NCBI GenBank assembly: GCA_038258215.1 | Contig: JBBSQC010000010.1 | Location: forward strand, 31,954 to 95,953 | Reading direction: 5' to 3' | DNA length: 64,000 bases | Source: Fodinibacter sp038258215 | GTDB lineage: Bacteria > Actinomycetota > Actinomycetes > Actinomycetales > Dermatophilaceae | Shown: piece after piece, positions 41,295 to 49,926 of the stretch | Layout: every line of letters begins with the position of its first letter | How positions within the stretch are numbered: position 1 is the first letter of the stretch | The notes under the pieces: generated by a model | Databases searched by the model: none | Told to the model about the DNA's origin: nothing | The model's input: only the letters and a program-made list of their open reading frames with translations | Translations under genes and position numbers: made by a program

Positions 41295-42823
41295 TCACGG
41301 CCGTCGCGGCGCATCATCTCGTCGGCGCCCGGGGGGCCCCAACCCCCGGCGATGTACTGCTCGGGCCGACTGGAACGCCGCGACCAGTGCCGTTCGATCG
41401 GGTCGAGGATCTGCCAGGAGAGCTCGACCTCCTCGTGCCGGGGGAACAGCGGCGGCTCGCCGAGCAGCACGTCGAGGATGAGGCGCTCGTAGGCCTCGGG
41501 CGAGGACTCGGTGAAGGAGCGGCCATAGCCGAAGTCCATGGTCACGTCCCGGACCTCCATCTGGGCACCGGGCACCTTCGCCCCGAAGCGCAGGGTGACC
41601 CCCTCGTCGGGCTGCACGCGGATGACCACGGCGTTCTGCCCCAGCTCCTCGGTGGCGGTGTGCGTGAAGGGCAGGTGCGGGGCCTGCTTGAACACCACCG
41701 CGATCTCGGTGACCCGTTTGCCGAGCCGCTTCCCGGTGCGCAGGTAGAAGGGCACCCCCGCCCAGCGGCGCGTGTCGATGTCGAGCCGCACCGCGGCATA
41801 CGTCTCGGTGCTGGACTTCGCGGCCACGCCGTCCTCGTCGAGGTAGCCGACGACCTGCTCACCGCCCTGCCACCCGGCCGCGTACTGCCCGCGGGCGGTG
41901 CCCTCCCCGATGTCGTCGGGCAGACGCACCGCGGAGAGCACCTTCTCCTTCTCCAGCCGAAGCCCCTGGGCGTCGAAGGACACCGGCTCCTCCATGGCGG
42001 TGAGTGCCAACAGCTGGAGGAGGTGGTTCTGGATGACGTCGCGCGCCGCGCCGATCCCGTCGTAGTAGCCGGCTCGGCCGCCGATGCCGATGTCCTCGGC
42101 CATGGTGATCTGCACGTGGTCGACGTAGTTCGCGTTCCACACCGGCTCGAACATCTGGTTGGCGAAGCGCAGCGCCAGGAGGTTCTGCACCGTCTCCTTG
42201 CCGAGGTAGTGGTCGATCCGGAACACGGAGTCGGCGGGGAAGACGTTCTCGACGATGCCGTTGAGCTCTCGTGCCGAGGCCAGGTCGTGACCGAAGGGCT
42301 TCTCGATCACCACCCGGCGCCAGGAGCCCGCCCGCGGGGTGGAGAGCCCCGAGCGCTCGAGCTGCTGGCACACGGTGGCGAAGAACGACGGGGGGATCGA
42401 GAGGTAGAAGGCGTGGTTGCCACCGGTGCCGCGCTGCTCGTCGAGCTCGCTGACCGTCGCCGCGAGCAGGTCGAACGCGGCGTCGTCGTCGAAGGTGCCC
42501 GGGACGAACCGGATCCCCTCCGCGAGGGAGCGCCACACCTCCTCGCGGAACGGGGTCCGGGCCCGCTCGCGCACCGCCTCGTAGACGACCTTGCCGAAGT
42601 CCTCGTGCGCCCAGTCGCGTCGGGCGAACCCCACGAGGGAGAACCCGGGCGGGAGGAGACCACGGTTGGCGAGGTCATAGATCGCGGGCATCAGCTTCTT
42701 GCGGGCGAGGTCACCGGTGACCCCGAAGAGCACCATCGAACTCGGCCCGGCGATCCGTGGCAGTCGCTTGTCGCGGGGGTCGCGCAGGGGGTTGACGCCC
42801 GCGGACACGCGCGCTGGGGTCAT
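41279..42823 (-). CDS. zwf: Glucose-6-phosphate 1-dehydrogenase
   Basis: A 514-residue enzyme oxidising glucose-6-phosphate to the lactone with NADP+. Nucleotide-binding GVTGDLARKKLMPAIY lies near the N-terminus, the catalytic signature is RIDHYLGKE near residue 200, and EKPFGHDLASA and PFYLRTGKRLG are substrate-site blocks. ATG at 42823 overlaps the pgi stop. The upstream open frame belongs to the pgi shadow. Confidence 0.96.
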   Translation of the reverse strand: MTPARVSAGVNPLRDPRDKRLPRIAGPSSMVLFGVTGDLARKKLMPAIYDLANRGLLPPGFSLVGFARRDWAHEDFGKVVYEAVRERARTPFREEVWRSLAEGIRFVPGTFDDDAAFDLLAATVSELDEQRGTGGNHAFYLSIPPSFFATVCQQLERSGLSTPRAGSWRRVVIEKPFGHDLASARELNGIVENVFPADSVFRIDHYLGKETVQNLLALRFANQMFEPVWNANYVDHVQITMAEDIGIGGRAGYYDGIGAARDVIQNHLLQLLALTAMEEPVSFDAQGLRLEKEKVLSAVRLPDDIGEGTARGQYAAGWQGGEQVVGYLDEDGVAAKSSTETYAAVRLDIDTRRWAGVPFYLRTGKRLGKRVTEIAVVFKQAPHLPFTHTATEELGQNAVVIRVQPDEGVTLRFGAKVPGAQMEVRDVTMDFGYGRSFTESSPEAYERLILDVLLGEPPLFPRHEEVELSWQILDPIERHWSRRSSRPEQYIAGGWGPPGADEMMRRDGREWRLP

Positions 42824-44436
42824 CGGCGACCGCCGGCGAGGGCTTGTCGGACCGCGGCCAGTCCCGCGTCGTGGTCGGTCAGGTGCAGCCGGAGCACCGG
42901 CCGCCCGTGGTCGGCCAGCACGGCCGCGTCCCCACCGGCCTGCGCCGCGATGAACTGACCGAACGTGAAGTCGCGCCCGGGCACCGGGAGGTCGGCCTCG
43001 GGCGCCGTGGTGACCTGCACGTAGACGCCGGTCGCGGGCCCACCCTTGTGGTACTGGCCGGTGGAGTGCAGGAAGCGGGGCCCCCAGCCGAACGTCGCGG
43101 GGCGTCCCGTGCGGTCGAAGAGCTCGCGGGCCACGTGCTCGAGGTCGGCGTCGCCCTCGCGGTCGAGGTAGGCCATCACGGCGGTGTAGCCGTGCTCGGG
43201 GTCGAGCAGCGACAGCAGCGCGGCCACGGCCGCATCGACGGTGTCGGCACCACCGAGCCAGTCCCCGCCCAGGGTCCGCACCTGCACGGCGCCGTCGACG
43301 AAGGCCGGCTCCTCGGCGTCGTCCATCCCCGCGTCCATGAGCTCGCGGGCCGCGGACTTGGCACTCTCCACGTCGGGCTGGTCGAAGGGGTTGATCCCGA
43401 GCAGCCGGCCGGCGACCGCGGTGGCGGTCTCCCAGAGCATGATCTGCGCGCCGAGCGGCCCCGCGACCACCACGGTGGAGTCCCCGGACGGGGTCTCGCC
43501 CTCGGCGTCGGTCGCGACGAGGTGCACCACGGTGCCGTCGGCATAGGTGTGGGCGGGCTGGTCGCCGATCGCGACCACCGGGAGGATGCCGGTGCCCTCC
43601 TTGCCCGTGGACTCGGCGATGAGCTGCTCGGCCCACGCCCCGAACCCGACGTTCTCGGTGCCCGAGTCGACGAGGACCAGCGTGTCGCGCAGCGGTGTCG
43701 TGCCGGCCATGGCCGCCGCAAGCCGCAACGCCGGGTTGGCCTCGTCGTCGGCCGCGAGCAGGTCGGCGACCGCCTCCGCGTCGTCGAGCAGGGCTTCGAT
43801 GTCGGCCCCGGCCAGCCCGCTCGGGACCAGCCCGAAGGCCGTCAGGGCGCTGTAGCGACCCCCGACGTCGGGGTCCGCGGCGACGACCCGGAACCCGTCG
43901 CCCCGAGCGGCCTGCTCGAGAGGGCTGCCCGGATCGGTGACGACGACCAGACGGGTGGTCGGGTCGATGTCGGCGTCACGGAAGGCCTGCTCGAAGGCCC
44001 GGCGCTGGCTGTCGGTCTCGACGGTGGACCCCGACTTGCTCGACACGACGACGACCGTGCGGCCCAGGTCGGTCAGGGCGGCGCGCACCACGTCGGGGTC
44101 TGAGGAGTCCAGGACCACCAGGGGGACTCCCGCGGTGGCGCAGATGACCTCGGGAGCCAACGAGGACCCACCCATGCCGCAGAGGACGACCCGGTCGTAG
44201 CCGATCTCCTCGAGCTCACCGCGGAGCGCGGCGATCTCGCCCACCAGCGGGCGGCTGGACCGGGGGAGCCCCGTCCACGACAGCCGCTTGCCCGCCTCGG
44301 ACTCCGCCCCCTCACCCCAGAGGGTGTGGTCCTGCGCGAAGAGCCTGCTGGCCACGGCATCGGCCACCAGGGTCGGGACATGGGTGCCGATGGCGTCAGC
44401 CGCCGCCCCGGTGGCGGCGACGTCGAGGGTGCTCAC
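42820..44436 (-). CDS. pgi: Glucose-6-phosphate isomerase
   Basis: A 538-residue SIS-domain isomerase linking glycolysis to the pentose-phosphate route. GMGGSSLAPEV and VSSKSGSTVET are the sugar-phosphate-binding loops; DVGGRYSALTAFGLVPSGL is the PGI signature; the C-terminal GPRFLHSTGQYHKGGP block is characteristic of the form that in some bacteria is fused to transaldolase. Here the two are separate adjacent genes. GTG start overlaps the tal stop as GTGA. Confidence 0.94.
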   Translation of the reverse strand: MSTLDVAATGAAADAIGTHVPTLVADAVASRLFAQDHTLWGEGAESEAGKRLSWTGLPRSSRPLVGEIAALRGELEEIGYDRVVLCGMGGSSLAPEVICATAGVPLVVLDSSDPDVVRAALTDLGRTVVVVSSKSGSTVETDSQRRAFEQAFRDADIDPTTRLVVVTDPGSPLEQAARGDGFRVVAADPDVGGRYSALTAFGLVPSGLAGADIEALLDDAEAVADLLAADDEANPALRLAAAMAGTTPLRDTLVLVDSGTENVGFGAWAEQLIAESTGKEGTGILPVVAIGDQPAHTYADGTVVHLVATDAEGETPSGDSTVVVAGPLGAQIMLWETATAVAGRLLGINPFDQPDVESAKSAARELMDAGMDDAEEPAFVDGAVQVRTLGGDWLGGADTVDAAVAALLSLLDPEHGYTAVMAYLDREGDADLEHVARELFDRTGRPATFGWGPRFLHSTGQYHKGGPATGVYVQVTTAPEADLPVPGRDFTFGQFIAAQAGGDAAVLADHGRPVLRLHLTDHDAGLAAVRQALAGGRR

Positions 44437-45554
44437 GCCGTCGCCTTCTCGATCTCGCTGGTCACCTGGTCCAGCAGCTCGCCCCAGGACTTCTCGAACT
44501 TCTCGACACCCTCGTCCTCGAGCTGCGCGACGACCTCGGCGTAGGAGATCCCGAGGCGCTCGAGGCTGTCGAGGAGCTCGCTGGCCGCGGCGTAGTTGCC
44601 GGTCACGGTGTCACCGGTGATCTCGCCGTGGTCAGCCGTCGCCTTGAGGGTCTTCTCCGGCATCGTGTTGACGGTCCCGGGGGCGACGAGCTCGGTGACG
44701 TACATCGTGTCGGGGTAGTCAGGGTCCTTGACCCCTGTGGAGGCCCACAGCGGACGCTGGGGCTTGGCTCCGTCGTCGGCGAGAGTGCCCCACCGCGGGG
44801 TCCCGAAGACCTCTTCGTAGGCCTGGTAGGCGAGGCGGGCGTTGGCGATCCCGGCCTTGCCGCGCAACGCGGTGGCCTCCTCGGTGCCGATGGCCTCGAG
44901 GCGGCTGTCGACCTCGGAGTCGACCCGGGAGACGAAGAACGAGGCGACCGAGCTGATCTGGGAGAGGTCCTTGCCGTGCTCCCTCGCCTGCTCGAGCCCG
45001 GTGAGGAAGGCGTTCATGACCGCGCGGTAGCGGTCGAGGGAGAAGATCAGGGTGACGTTGACCGAGATCCCCTCGGCCAGCACCTGGGTGATGGCCGGGA
45101 GTCCCTCCACCGTGGCCGGGATCTTGATGAACACGTTCGGCCGGTCGACGGCCGCGGACAGGGCCTTGGCCTCCTCGACCGTCGCGGCGGTGTCGTGCGC
45201 CGATCGTGGGTCCACCTCGATCGAGACCCGGCCGTCGAGCCGGTCGGTGGACTCGAACACGGGCGTGAAGACGTCGCACGCGTCGCGGACGTCCTGGGTC
45301 GTCAGGGTGAACACCGCCTCCTCGACCGTCTTGCCGGCACCGGCGAGCTCCGCGAGCTGGGCCGTGTAGGCATCTCCCGAGGCCAGGGCGGCCTGGAAGA
45401 TCGACGGGTTGGTCGTCACCCCGACGATGCCGCTCTCGTCGATGAGCTGCTGGAGGTTGCCGGTGGTGAGGCGTTCGCGGGACAGGTCGTCGAGCCAGAT
45501 GGAGACGCCTTCGTCGGCGAGCTTCTTCAGTGCTGCGTTGTCGGTCATGGTCAT
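44433..45554 (-). CDS. tal: Transaldolase
   Basis: A 373-residue TIM-barrel transaldolase. Schiff-base lysine is K144 in NVFIKIPAT; other blocks are GVTTNPSIFQAAL, DAGMDPR-equivalent RVSIEVDPR, SVNVTLIFSLDRY and FFVSRVDSEVD. It moves a three-carbon unit from sedoheptulose-7-phosphate to glyceraldehyde-3-phosphate. ATG overlaps the tkt stop by 4 bases. Confidence 0.95.
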   Translation of the reverse strand: MTMTDNAALKKLADEGVSIWLDDLSRERLTTGNLQQLIDESGIVGVTTNPSIFQAALASGDAYTAQLAELAGAGKTVEEAVFTLTTQDVRDACDVFTPVFESTDRLDGRVSIEVDPRSAHDTAATVEEAKALSAAVDRPNVFIKIPATVEGLPAITQVLAEGISVNVTLIFSLDRYRAVMNAFLTGLEQAREHGKDLSQISSVASFFVSRVDSEVDSRLEAIGTEEATALRGKAGIANARLAYQAYEEVFGTPRWGTLADDGAKPQRPLWASTGVKDPDYPDTMYVTELVAPGTVNTMPEKTLKATADHGEITGDTVTGNYAAASELLDSLERLGISYAEVVAQLEDEGVEKFEKSWGELLDQVTSEIEKATA

Positions 45555-47842
45555 CGCTTTCCAGCCGAGGCCGCGCTCTTGCGCGACGGCTTCTTCTTCG
45601 TCGGGGTTTCGGTGCCGGGGGCCGTGCGGGCCCTCGGCGCAGTGTCGTTGACCGCCGGGACCTGACCGGTCCTGCGCGCCGCGGTGAGGGAGTCCTTCGC
45701 CGCCTTGACCACGGCCTCGGGCGTGAACCCGAACTCGCGGAACAGCGTCTTGGCGTCGGCCGAGGCACCGAAGTGCTCGATGCTCACGCAGCGACCGGAG
45801 TCACCGACGAGGTCGTGCCACCCCATCGCGACGCCGGCCTCGATGCTGACGCGGGCGCGTACGGAGGGGGGGAGGACCTTGTTCTGGTAGGAGCGAGTCT
45901 GGTCCTCGAACCATTCCCGGCACGGCATCGAGACCACGCGGGTGCTGACCCCGGACCGCTCCAGCCGGGTCCGGGCCTGGAGGGCCAGAGACACCTCCGA
46001 GCCCGTGGCGATGAGGATGACGTCCGGGTCACCCGACCCGTCGGCACCGTCGATGAGCACGTACGCGCCCTTCGCGACGCCCGAGGCCTTGCCGTGCTCG
46101 GTGCGGTCGACGATCGGCAGGTTCTGCCTCGACAGCGCGAGGCCGGCCGGGAGCCCGCGGCGGAGGATCTCGCCCCAGGCCACGGAGGTCTCGTTGGCGT
46201 CCGCGGGTCGCACCACGGCCAGGCCCGGCATCGCACGCAGGGCCGCGAGGTGCTCGATGGGCTGGTGGGTGGGCCCGTCCTCACCGAGGCCGATCGAGTC
46301 GTGCGTCCACACGAAGGTGACCGGCACCTGTTGGATCGCGGCGAGTCGCACTGCGGGTCGCATGTAGTCGGAGAAGACGAGGAAGGTGCCACCGTAGGGC
46401 CGGGTCAGCCCCTCGAGCGCGATGCCGTTGAGGATCATCCCCATCGCGTTCTCGCGGATGCCGAAGTGCAGGGTGCGCCCGTAGGGCCCACCCTTCCAAG
46501 CGTCGGTCTGCTTGCCCTTGGGGATGAACGACGGCTCGCCGGTCATCGTCGTGTTGTTGGAGCCCGCGAGGTCGGCGGAGCCGCCCCACAGCTCGGGCAT
46601 CACCGGCGCGAGGGCGGCGAGTACCTTGCCGGACGCTGCGCGGGTGGCCAGGCCCTTCTCGGTGTCGGTGTCGAAGATCGGCAGTGCCTGCTCGAAGCCG
46701 TCGGGGAGGCGAGCCTCGGCGAGGCGGTCGAGGAGCTCCACCTGCTCGGGCTGCGCCTTGCGCCACGCCGCGTAGCGCTTGTCCCACTCCTTGTGGGCCG
46801 CCTTGCCGCGCTTCTTGACCTCGCGCGTGTGGGTCAGCAGCGCGCGGGGGACCTCGAAGGACTTGCCGGGGTCGAAGCCCAGCAGCTCCTTGGTGGCGGC
46901 GACCTCGTCGGCACCCAGCGCGGAGCCGTGCGACTCCCCGGTGCCGCGCGCGCTCGGGGCGGGCCAGGCGATGACGGTGCGGAGCCGGACGAGCGTCGGT
47001 CGGTCGTGGGACCGTCGGCTCTTCTGGAGCGCCACGAGCAGGGCGTCGACGTCCTCGGTGTAGGCGTCGGTCCCGGCCGGGTCGTTGCTCTGGCGCCAGT
47101 CGACGTCGACGACGTCCCACCCGTAGGCCTCGTAGCGCTTCGCGACGTCCTCGCTGAACGAGATGTCGGTGTCGTCCTCGATCGAGATCTGGTTGGCGTC
47201 GTAGACGACGGTGAGGTTGCCGAGCTCCTGGTGCCCGGCGAGCGAGGAGGCCTCGGAGGCAACGCCTTCCATGAGGTCCCCGTCGGAGGCGAGCACCCAG
47301 ATGTGGTGGTCGAAGACGCTCTGGCCGGCCTTGGCGTCGGGGTCCAGCAGCCCGCGCTGGCGGCGCTGGGCCATGGCCATCCCGACCGCCGACGCCAGCC
47401 CGGAGCCCAACGGCCCGGTCGTGATCTCGACGCCCGCCGTGTGGTGCACCTCGGGGTGACCGGGGGTCAGCGAGCCCCAGGTGCGCAGAGCCTTGAGGTC
47501 CTTCAGCTCCAGGCCGTAGCCGGAGAGGAAGAGCTGGATGTACTGGGTGAGCGAGGAGTGTCCGCACGACAGCACGAACCGGTCGCGCCCGAGCCAGGCC
47601 GGGTCGGACGGGTCGTGGACCATGACGTTCTGGTAGAGCAGGTAGGCCGCAGGCGCCAGGCTCATGGCGGTGCCGGGGTGACCGTTGCCGGTTCGCTGGA
47701 CGGCATCCGCCGCCAGCAGACGCACCGTGTCGACGGCACGGACGTCGAGGTCCTTCCAACCCGCCTTCTTCGCGATGGGTCTCGACAGCTCGGTGGACCG
47801 TCCGGACGTGGCCTTCTTCTGACGTGTGGTGGTAGTGCTCAC
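45551..47842 (-). CDS. tkt: Transketolase
   Basis: A 763-residue thiamine-diphosphate enzyme. N-terminal GNGHPGTAMSLAP, LSCGHSSLTQYIQL and the TPP motif ASDGDLMEGVASEASSLAGH; central FGIRENAMGMILNGIALEG and THDSIGLGEDGPTHQPIEHL; C-terminal IEAGVAMGWHDLVG. The normal protein ends near residue 720; here about 40 additional residues form a low-complexity Thr/Pro/Lys/Ala tail. Start GTG at 47842 has an AGAGAGGC site. First gene of the tkt-tal-pgi-zwf-opcA-pgl operon; a -10-like TAGGGT lies on minus at 47890-47895. Confidence 0.95.
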   Translation of the reverse strand: MSTTTTRQKKATSGRSTELSRPIAKKAGWKDLDVRAVDTVRLLAADAVQRTGNGHPGTAMSLAPAAYLLYQNVMVHDPSDPAWLGRDRFVLSCGHSSLTQYIQLFLSGYGLELKDLKALRTWGSLTPGHPEVHHTAGVEITTGPLGSGLASAVGMAMAQRRQRGLLDPDAKAGQSVFDHHIWVLASDGDLMEGVASEASSLAGHQELGNLTVVYDANQISIEDDTDISFSEDVAKRYEAYGWDVVDVDWRQSNDPAGTDAYTEDVDALLVALQKSRRSHDRPTLVRLRTVIAWPAPSARGTGESHGSALGADEVAATKELLGFDPGKSFEVPRALLTHTREVKKRGKAAHKEWDKRYAAWRKAQPEQVELLDRLAEARLPDGFEQALPIFDTDTEKGLATRAASGKVLAALAPVMPELWGGSADLAGSNNTTMTGEPSFIPKGKQTDAWKGGPYGRTLHFGIRENAMGMILNGIALEGLTRPYGGTFLVFSDYMRPAVRLAAIQQVPVTFVWTHDSIGLGEDGPTHQPIEHLAALRAMPGLAVVRPADANETSVAWGEILRRGLPAGLALSRQNLPIVDRTEHGKASGVAKGAYVLIDGADGSGDPDVILIATGSEVSLALQARTRLERSGVSTRVVSMPCREWFEDQTRSYQNKVLPPSVRARVSIEAGVAMGWHDLVGDSGRCVSIEHFGASADAKTLFREFGFTPEAVVKAAKDSLTAARRTGQVPAVNDTAPRARTAPGTETPTKKKPSRKSAASAGKR

Positions 47843-47941
47843 CTGAAGCCTCTCTCGTGGGGGTTCTGCACGGGGGCGATCTTCGAACCACCCTAGTGCT
47901 GCACCCTCCACACCGGTTGGGGGAGCGCCCGCCGGCCCGGC

Positions 47942-47947
47942 TAGAAT
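47942..47947 (+). promoter_or_regulatory. -10 element for ctaB
   Basis: TAGAAT, 33 bases before the ctaB GTG at 47981. Unlike the leaderless genes it leaves a short leader, which contains a GAAGGAC site. Confidence 0.45.
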
Positions 47948-47980
47948 CGGGGGACTTCACTGCCCGACCCGAAGGACGAC

Positions 47981-48925
47981 GTGGCCACCAGCCCTGTCAC
48001 GACCCACGTGACCCGCTCGAGCGTTCCCGGCGGCCGGGGCAAGGTCTCGGCCTACGTGGCGATCACGAAGCCGAGGATCATCGAGCTGCTGCTCGTCACG
48101 ACGGTGCCGGTCATGTTCCTGGCCCAGCGGGGTGTGCCCTCGCTGTGGCTCGTCGTGGCCACCCTCGTCGGTGGGATCCTCAGCGCCGCTGCGGCCAACA
48201 CCTTCAACTCCGTCTACGACCGCGACATCGACGAGCTGATGCACCGCACGAGCAGCCGCCCCATGGTGACCGGTGAGATCACCCCCCGGGCCGGGCTCGC
48301 GTTCGCCTGGCTGCTCACCGTCGCCTCGACGCTGTGGTTCGCACTCGTGGTCAACCCCGTCTCGGCGGTGCTCTCGCTCGCGGCGATCGTGCTCTACGCG
48401 GTGCTCTACACGATGGTCCTCAAGCGCCGGACGTCCCAGAACATCGTGTGGGGCGGCATCGCGGGGTGCATGCCGACCCTCATCGGGTGGTCGGCGGTCA
48501 CGGGCACCGTGCAGTGGCCGGCGGTGGTGCTGTTCCTGGTGATCTTCTTCTGGACCCCTCCGCACTACTGGCCGCTGTCGATGGCCTTCCGTGAGGACTA
48601 CTCCAACGCCGCGGTCCCGATGCTCCCGGTCGAGAAGGGCCCGGTGGCGGTCGGCCGGCAGATCGTCGCCTACTCCTGGGTGATGGTGGTGACCTCGCTG
48701 GTCCTCGTGCCGGTGGGCGACATGGGCTGGCTGTATGCCGTGACCGCGGTGCTGTCGGGAGCCGTCTTCGTCCGCGAGGCGCACCGGCTGCTGCGGGCCG
48801 CCCGGGGTGGCCTCACGGGCATGGAGCTGAAGCCGATGCGCCTCTTCCACTACTCCATCACCTACGTCACGGTGCTCTTCCTCGCCGTCGCCGTCGACCC
48901 GCTCGTGCACGCCGCCATCGGCTGA
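47981..48925 (+). CDS. ctaB: Protohaem IX farnesyltransferase (haem O synthase)
   Basis: A 314-residue UbiA-family prenyltransferase that adds the farnesyl group to haem B, the first step to haem A for cytochrome oxidase. The first Asp-rich motif is NTFNSVYDRDIDELMHRTSSRP; the second is in FREDYSNAAVPMLPVEKG. About nine membrane helices. Opening block VSAYVAITKPRIIELLLVTTVPVMF is typical of CtaB. GTG start. It is divergent from tkt, a conserved actinobacterial arrangement. Confidence 0.95.
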   Translation: MATSPVTTHVTRSSVPGGRGKVSAYVAITKPRIIELLLVTTVPVMFLAQRGVPSLWLVVATLVGGILSAAAANTFNSVYDRDIDELMHRTSSRPMVTGEITPRAGLAFAWLLTVASTLWFALVVNPVSAVLSLAAIVLYAVLYTMVLKRRTSQNIVWGGIAGCMPTLIGWSAVTGTVQWPAVVLFLVIFFWTPPHYWPLSMAFREDYSNAAVPMLPVEKGPVAVGRQIVAYSWVMVVTSLVLVPVGDMGWLYAVTAVLSGAVFVREAHRLLRAARGGLTGMELKPMRLFHYSITYVTVLFLAVAVDPLVHAAIG

Positions 48926-48939
48926 GCAGTAGGACACCC

Positions 48940-49473
48940 GTGCTCGTTCGCGACGCGTTGTACACCACGGCCTGGTTCGGGCTGATGACGATGGTCTGGT
49001 TCGGCTGGGCCCAGGAGGCACCGCGCCGGGCCGTGCACGTGCCGTTGGTCGTCGGGTCGGTGCTCGGTGTTGCCCTGGCGATCGGGTTCGGGGTGCTGAC
49101 GGCCAGGCACTGGGGTGACCCGACGGCGCTCGAGGGGCGCTACGCAGCATTCGGCATCATCGTGGGAGCGGAGTTCGTCCTCGCCGGTGCCGGCGGCGCG
49201 GTGCTCGGTCTCACGGGTCACGGTCGGTGGACGGCCTGGTGGGTCGCCGTGGTCGTGGCGGCCCACTTCGTGAGCCTGGCGTGGTTGCTGCACGGGCCGT
49301 CCCTCGCCGTGCTCGGACTGCTCCAGCTGCTCGCTCTCGGCGCGATCGTGCCCGTGCTCCGCGGTGGCGAGGAGCCGACCAGCCGGTGGGTCGGGCCGGT
49401 CATGGGCCTGACGATCCTGCTGTACGCGGTGATCGGTGGGGCAGCGGTGCTGCGCCGACTCTCCGACGCCTGA
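48940..49473 (+). CDS. Six-helix membrane protein of unknown function
   Basis: A 177-residue hydrophobic protein; I count about six transmembrane segments (for example TAWFGLMTMVWFGWAQ, PLVVGSVLGVALAIGFGVLTA, AAFGIIVGAEFVLAGAGGAVLGL, WWVAVVVAAHFVSLAWLLHG, VLGLLQLLALGAIVPVL, VGPVMGLTILLYAVIGGAAVL). No signature motif is recognised. It starts with GTG 14 bases after ctaB and is likely co-transcribed. A link to haem or membrane physiology is only contextual. Confidence 0.75.
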   Translation: MLVRDALYTTAWFGLMTMVWFGWAQEAPRRAVHVPLVVGSVLGVALAIGFGVLTARHWGDPTALEGRYAAFGIIVGAEFVLAGAGGAVLGLTGHGRWTAWWVAVVVAAHFVSLAWLLHGPSLAVLGLLQLLALGAIVPVLRGGEEPTSRWVGPVMGLTILLYAVIGGAAVLRRLSDA

Positions 49474-49526
49474 CGCGGCCTTCGCCGGGGACGCGCGCCT
49501 CGGGGACGTCGCCCGGTCGGGACCGG

Positions 49527-49542
49527 CCTGAGGTACCTCAGG
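49527..49542. promoter_or_regulatory. Perfect 16-bp palindrome upstream of the LAL cassette
   Basis: CCTGAGGTACCTCAGG is a perfect palindrome. Its half ACCTCAGG recurs at 49589-49596. It lies 115 bases before the small ORF start and is a candidate operator. Confidence 0.6.
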
Positions 49543-49614
49543 TTCAGGGAAGTCGGCGAGATGGGGAGTGCGCCCGATGTGGACCGCCACCTCAGGCGAG
49601 CACCGTGGTGGACA

Positions 49615-49632
49615 GGCGATCGACCGATCGCC
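49615..49632. promoter_or_regulatory. Second perfect dyad, near the small ORF start
   Basis: GGCGATCG-AC-CGATCGCC has perfect 8-base arms, 25 bases before the GTG at 49657. It could be an operator or a 5'-UTR hairpin just upstream of the AAGGAG site. Confidence 0.55.
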
Positions 49633-49656
49633 GTGGAACCCACCAAGGAGCACACC

Positions 49657-49926
49657 GTGAGCATCAACGAAGACCCGATGACCATCCGCGCCGACCTCGA
49701 GCGCCGGCTCGAGCTGGCAGGTGTCGACCCGTACGACCGGCACGGACACGACCTGCACCGCCACGCCCTCCAACGGCACCGCGTGCGGGCGCCGGCGCTC
49801 GGTGTCCACCCGCTGGCCGCGTTCGTCACCCGCCTCGTCCGGGCCCGCGACGTGACCAGGTCCCCCCGTCGGCGTCACGAGGTGGCCGTGCCCAGCGGAC
49901 CTCCGCACGACCCGTCGACGGCCTGA
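49657..49926 (+). CDS. Small His/Arg-rich protein coupled to LAL regulator
   Basis: An 89-residue predicted protein, not recognised. The GTG start has a strong AAGGAG site 6 bases upstream. The first part is a short amphipathic helix (MTIRADLERRLELAGVDPY), then a run rich in His and Arg (HGHDLHRHALQRHRVR), a hydrophobic turn (LGVHPLAAFVTRLV) and a basic tail. High GC at third codon positions supports real coding. Its TGA overlaps the next ATG as TGATG, so translation of the regulator is coupled to it. It could bind metal, haem or nucleic acid; this is speculation from composition. Confidence 0.6.
   Translation: MSINEDPMTIRADLERRLELAGVDPYDRHGHDLHRHALQRHRVRAPALGVHPLAAFVTRLVRARDVTRSPRRRHEVAVPSGPPHDPSTA

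Noticed and set aside
40146..41298. opcA-pgl as one fused gene in another frame (39415-41298)
   Set aside because: The upstream part of that frame is the opcA shadow; pgl has its own ATG overlapping the opcA stop.
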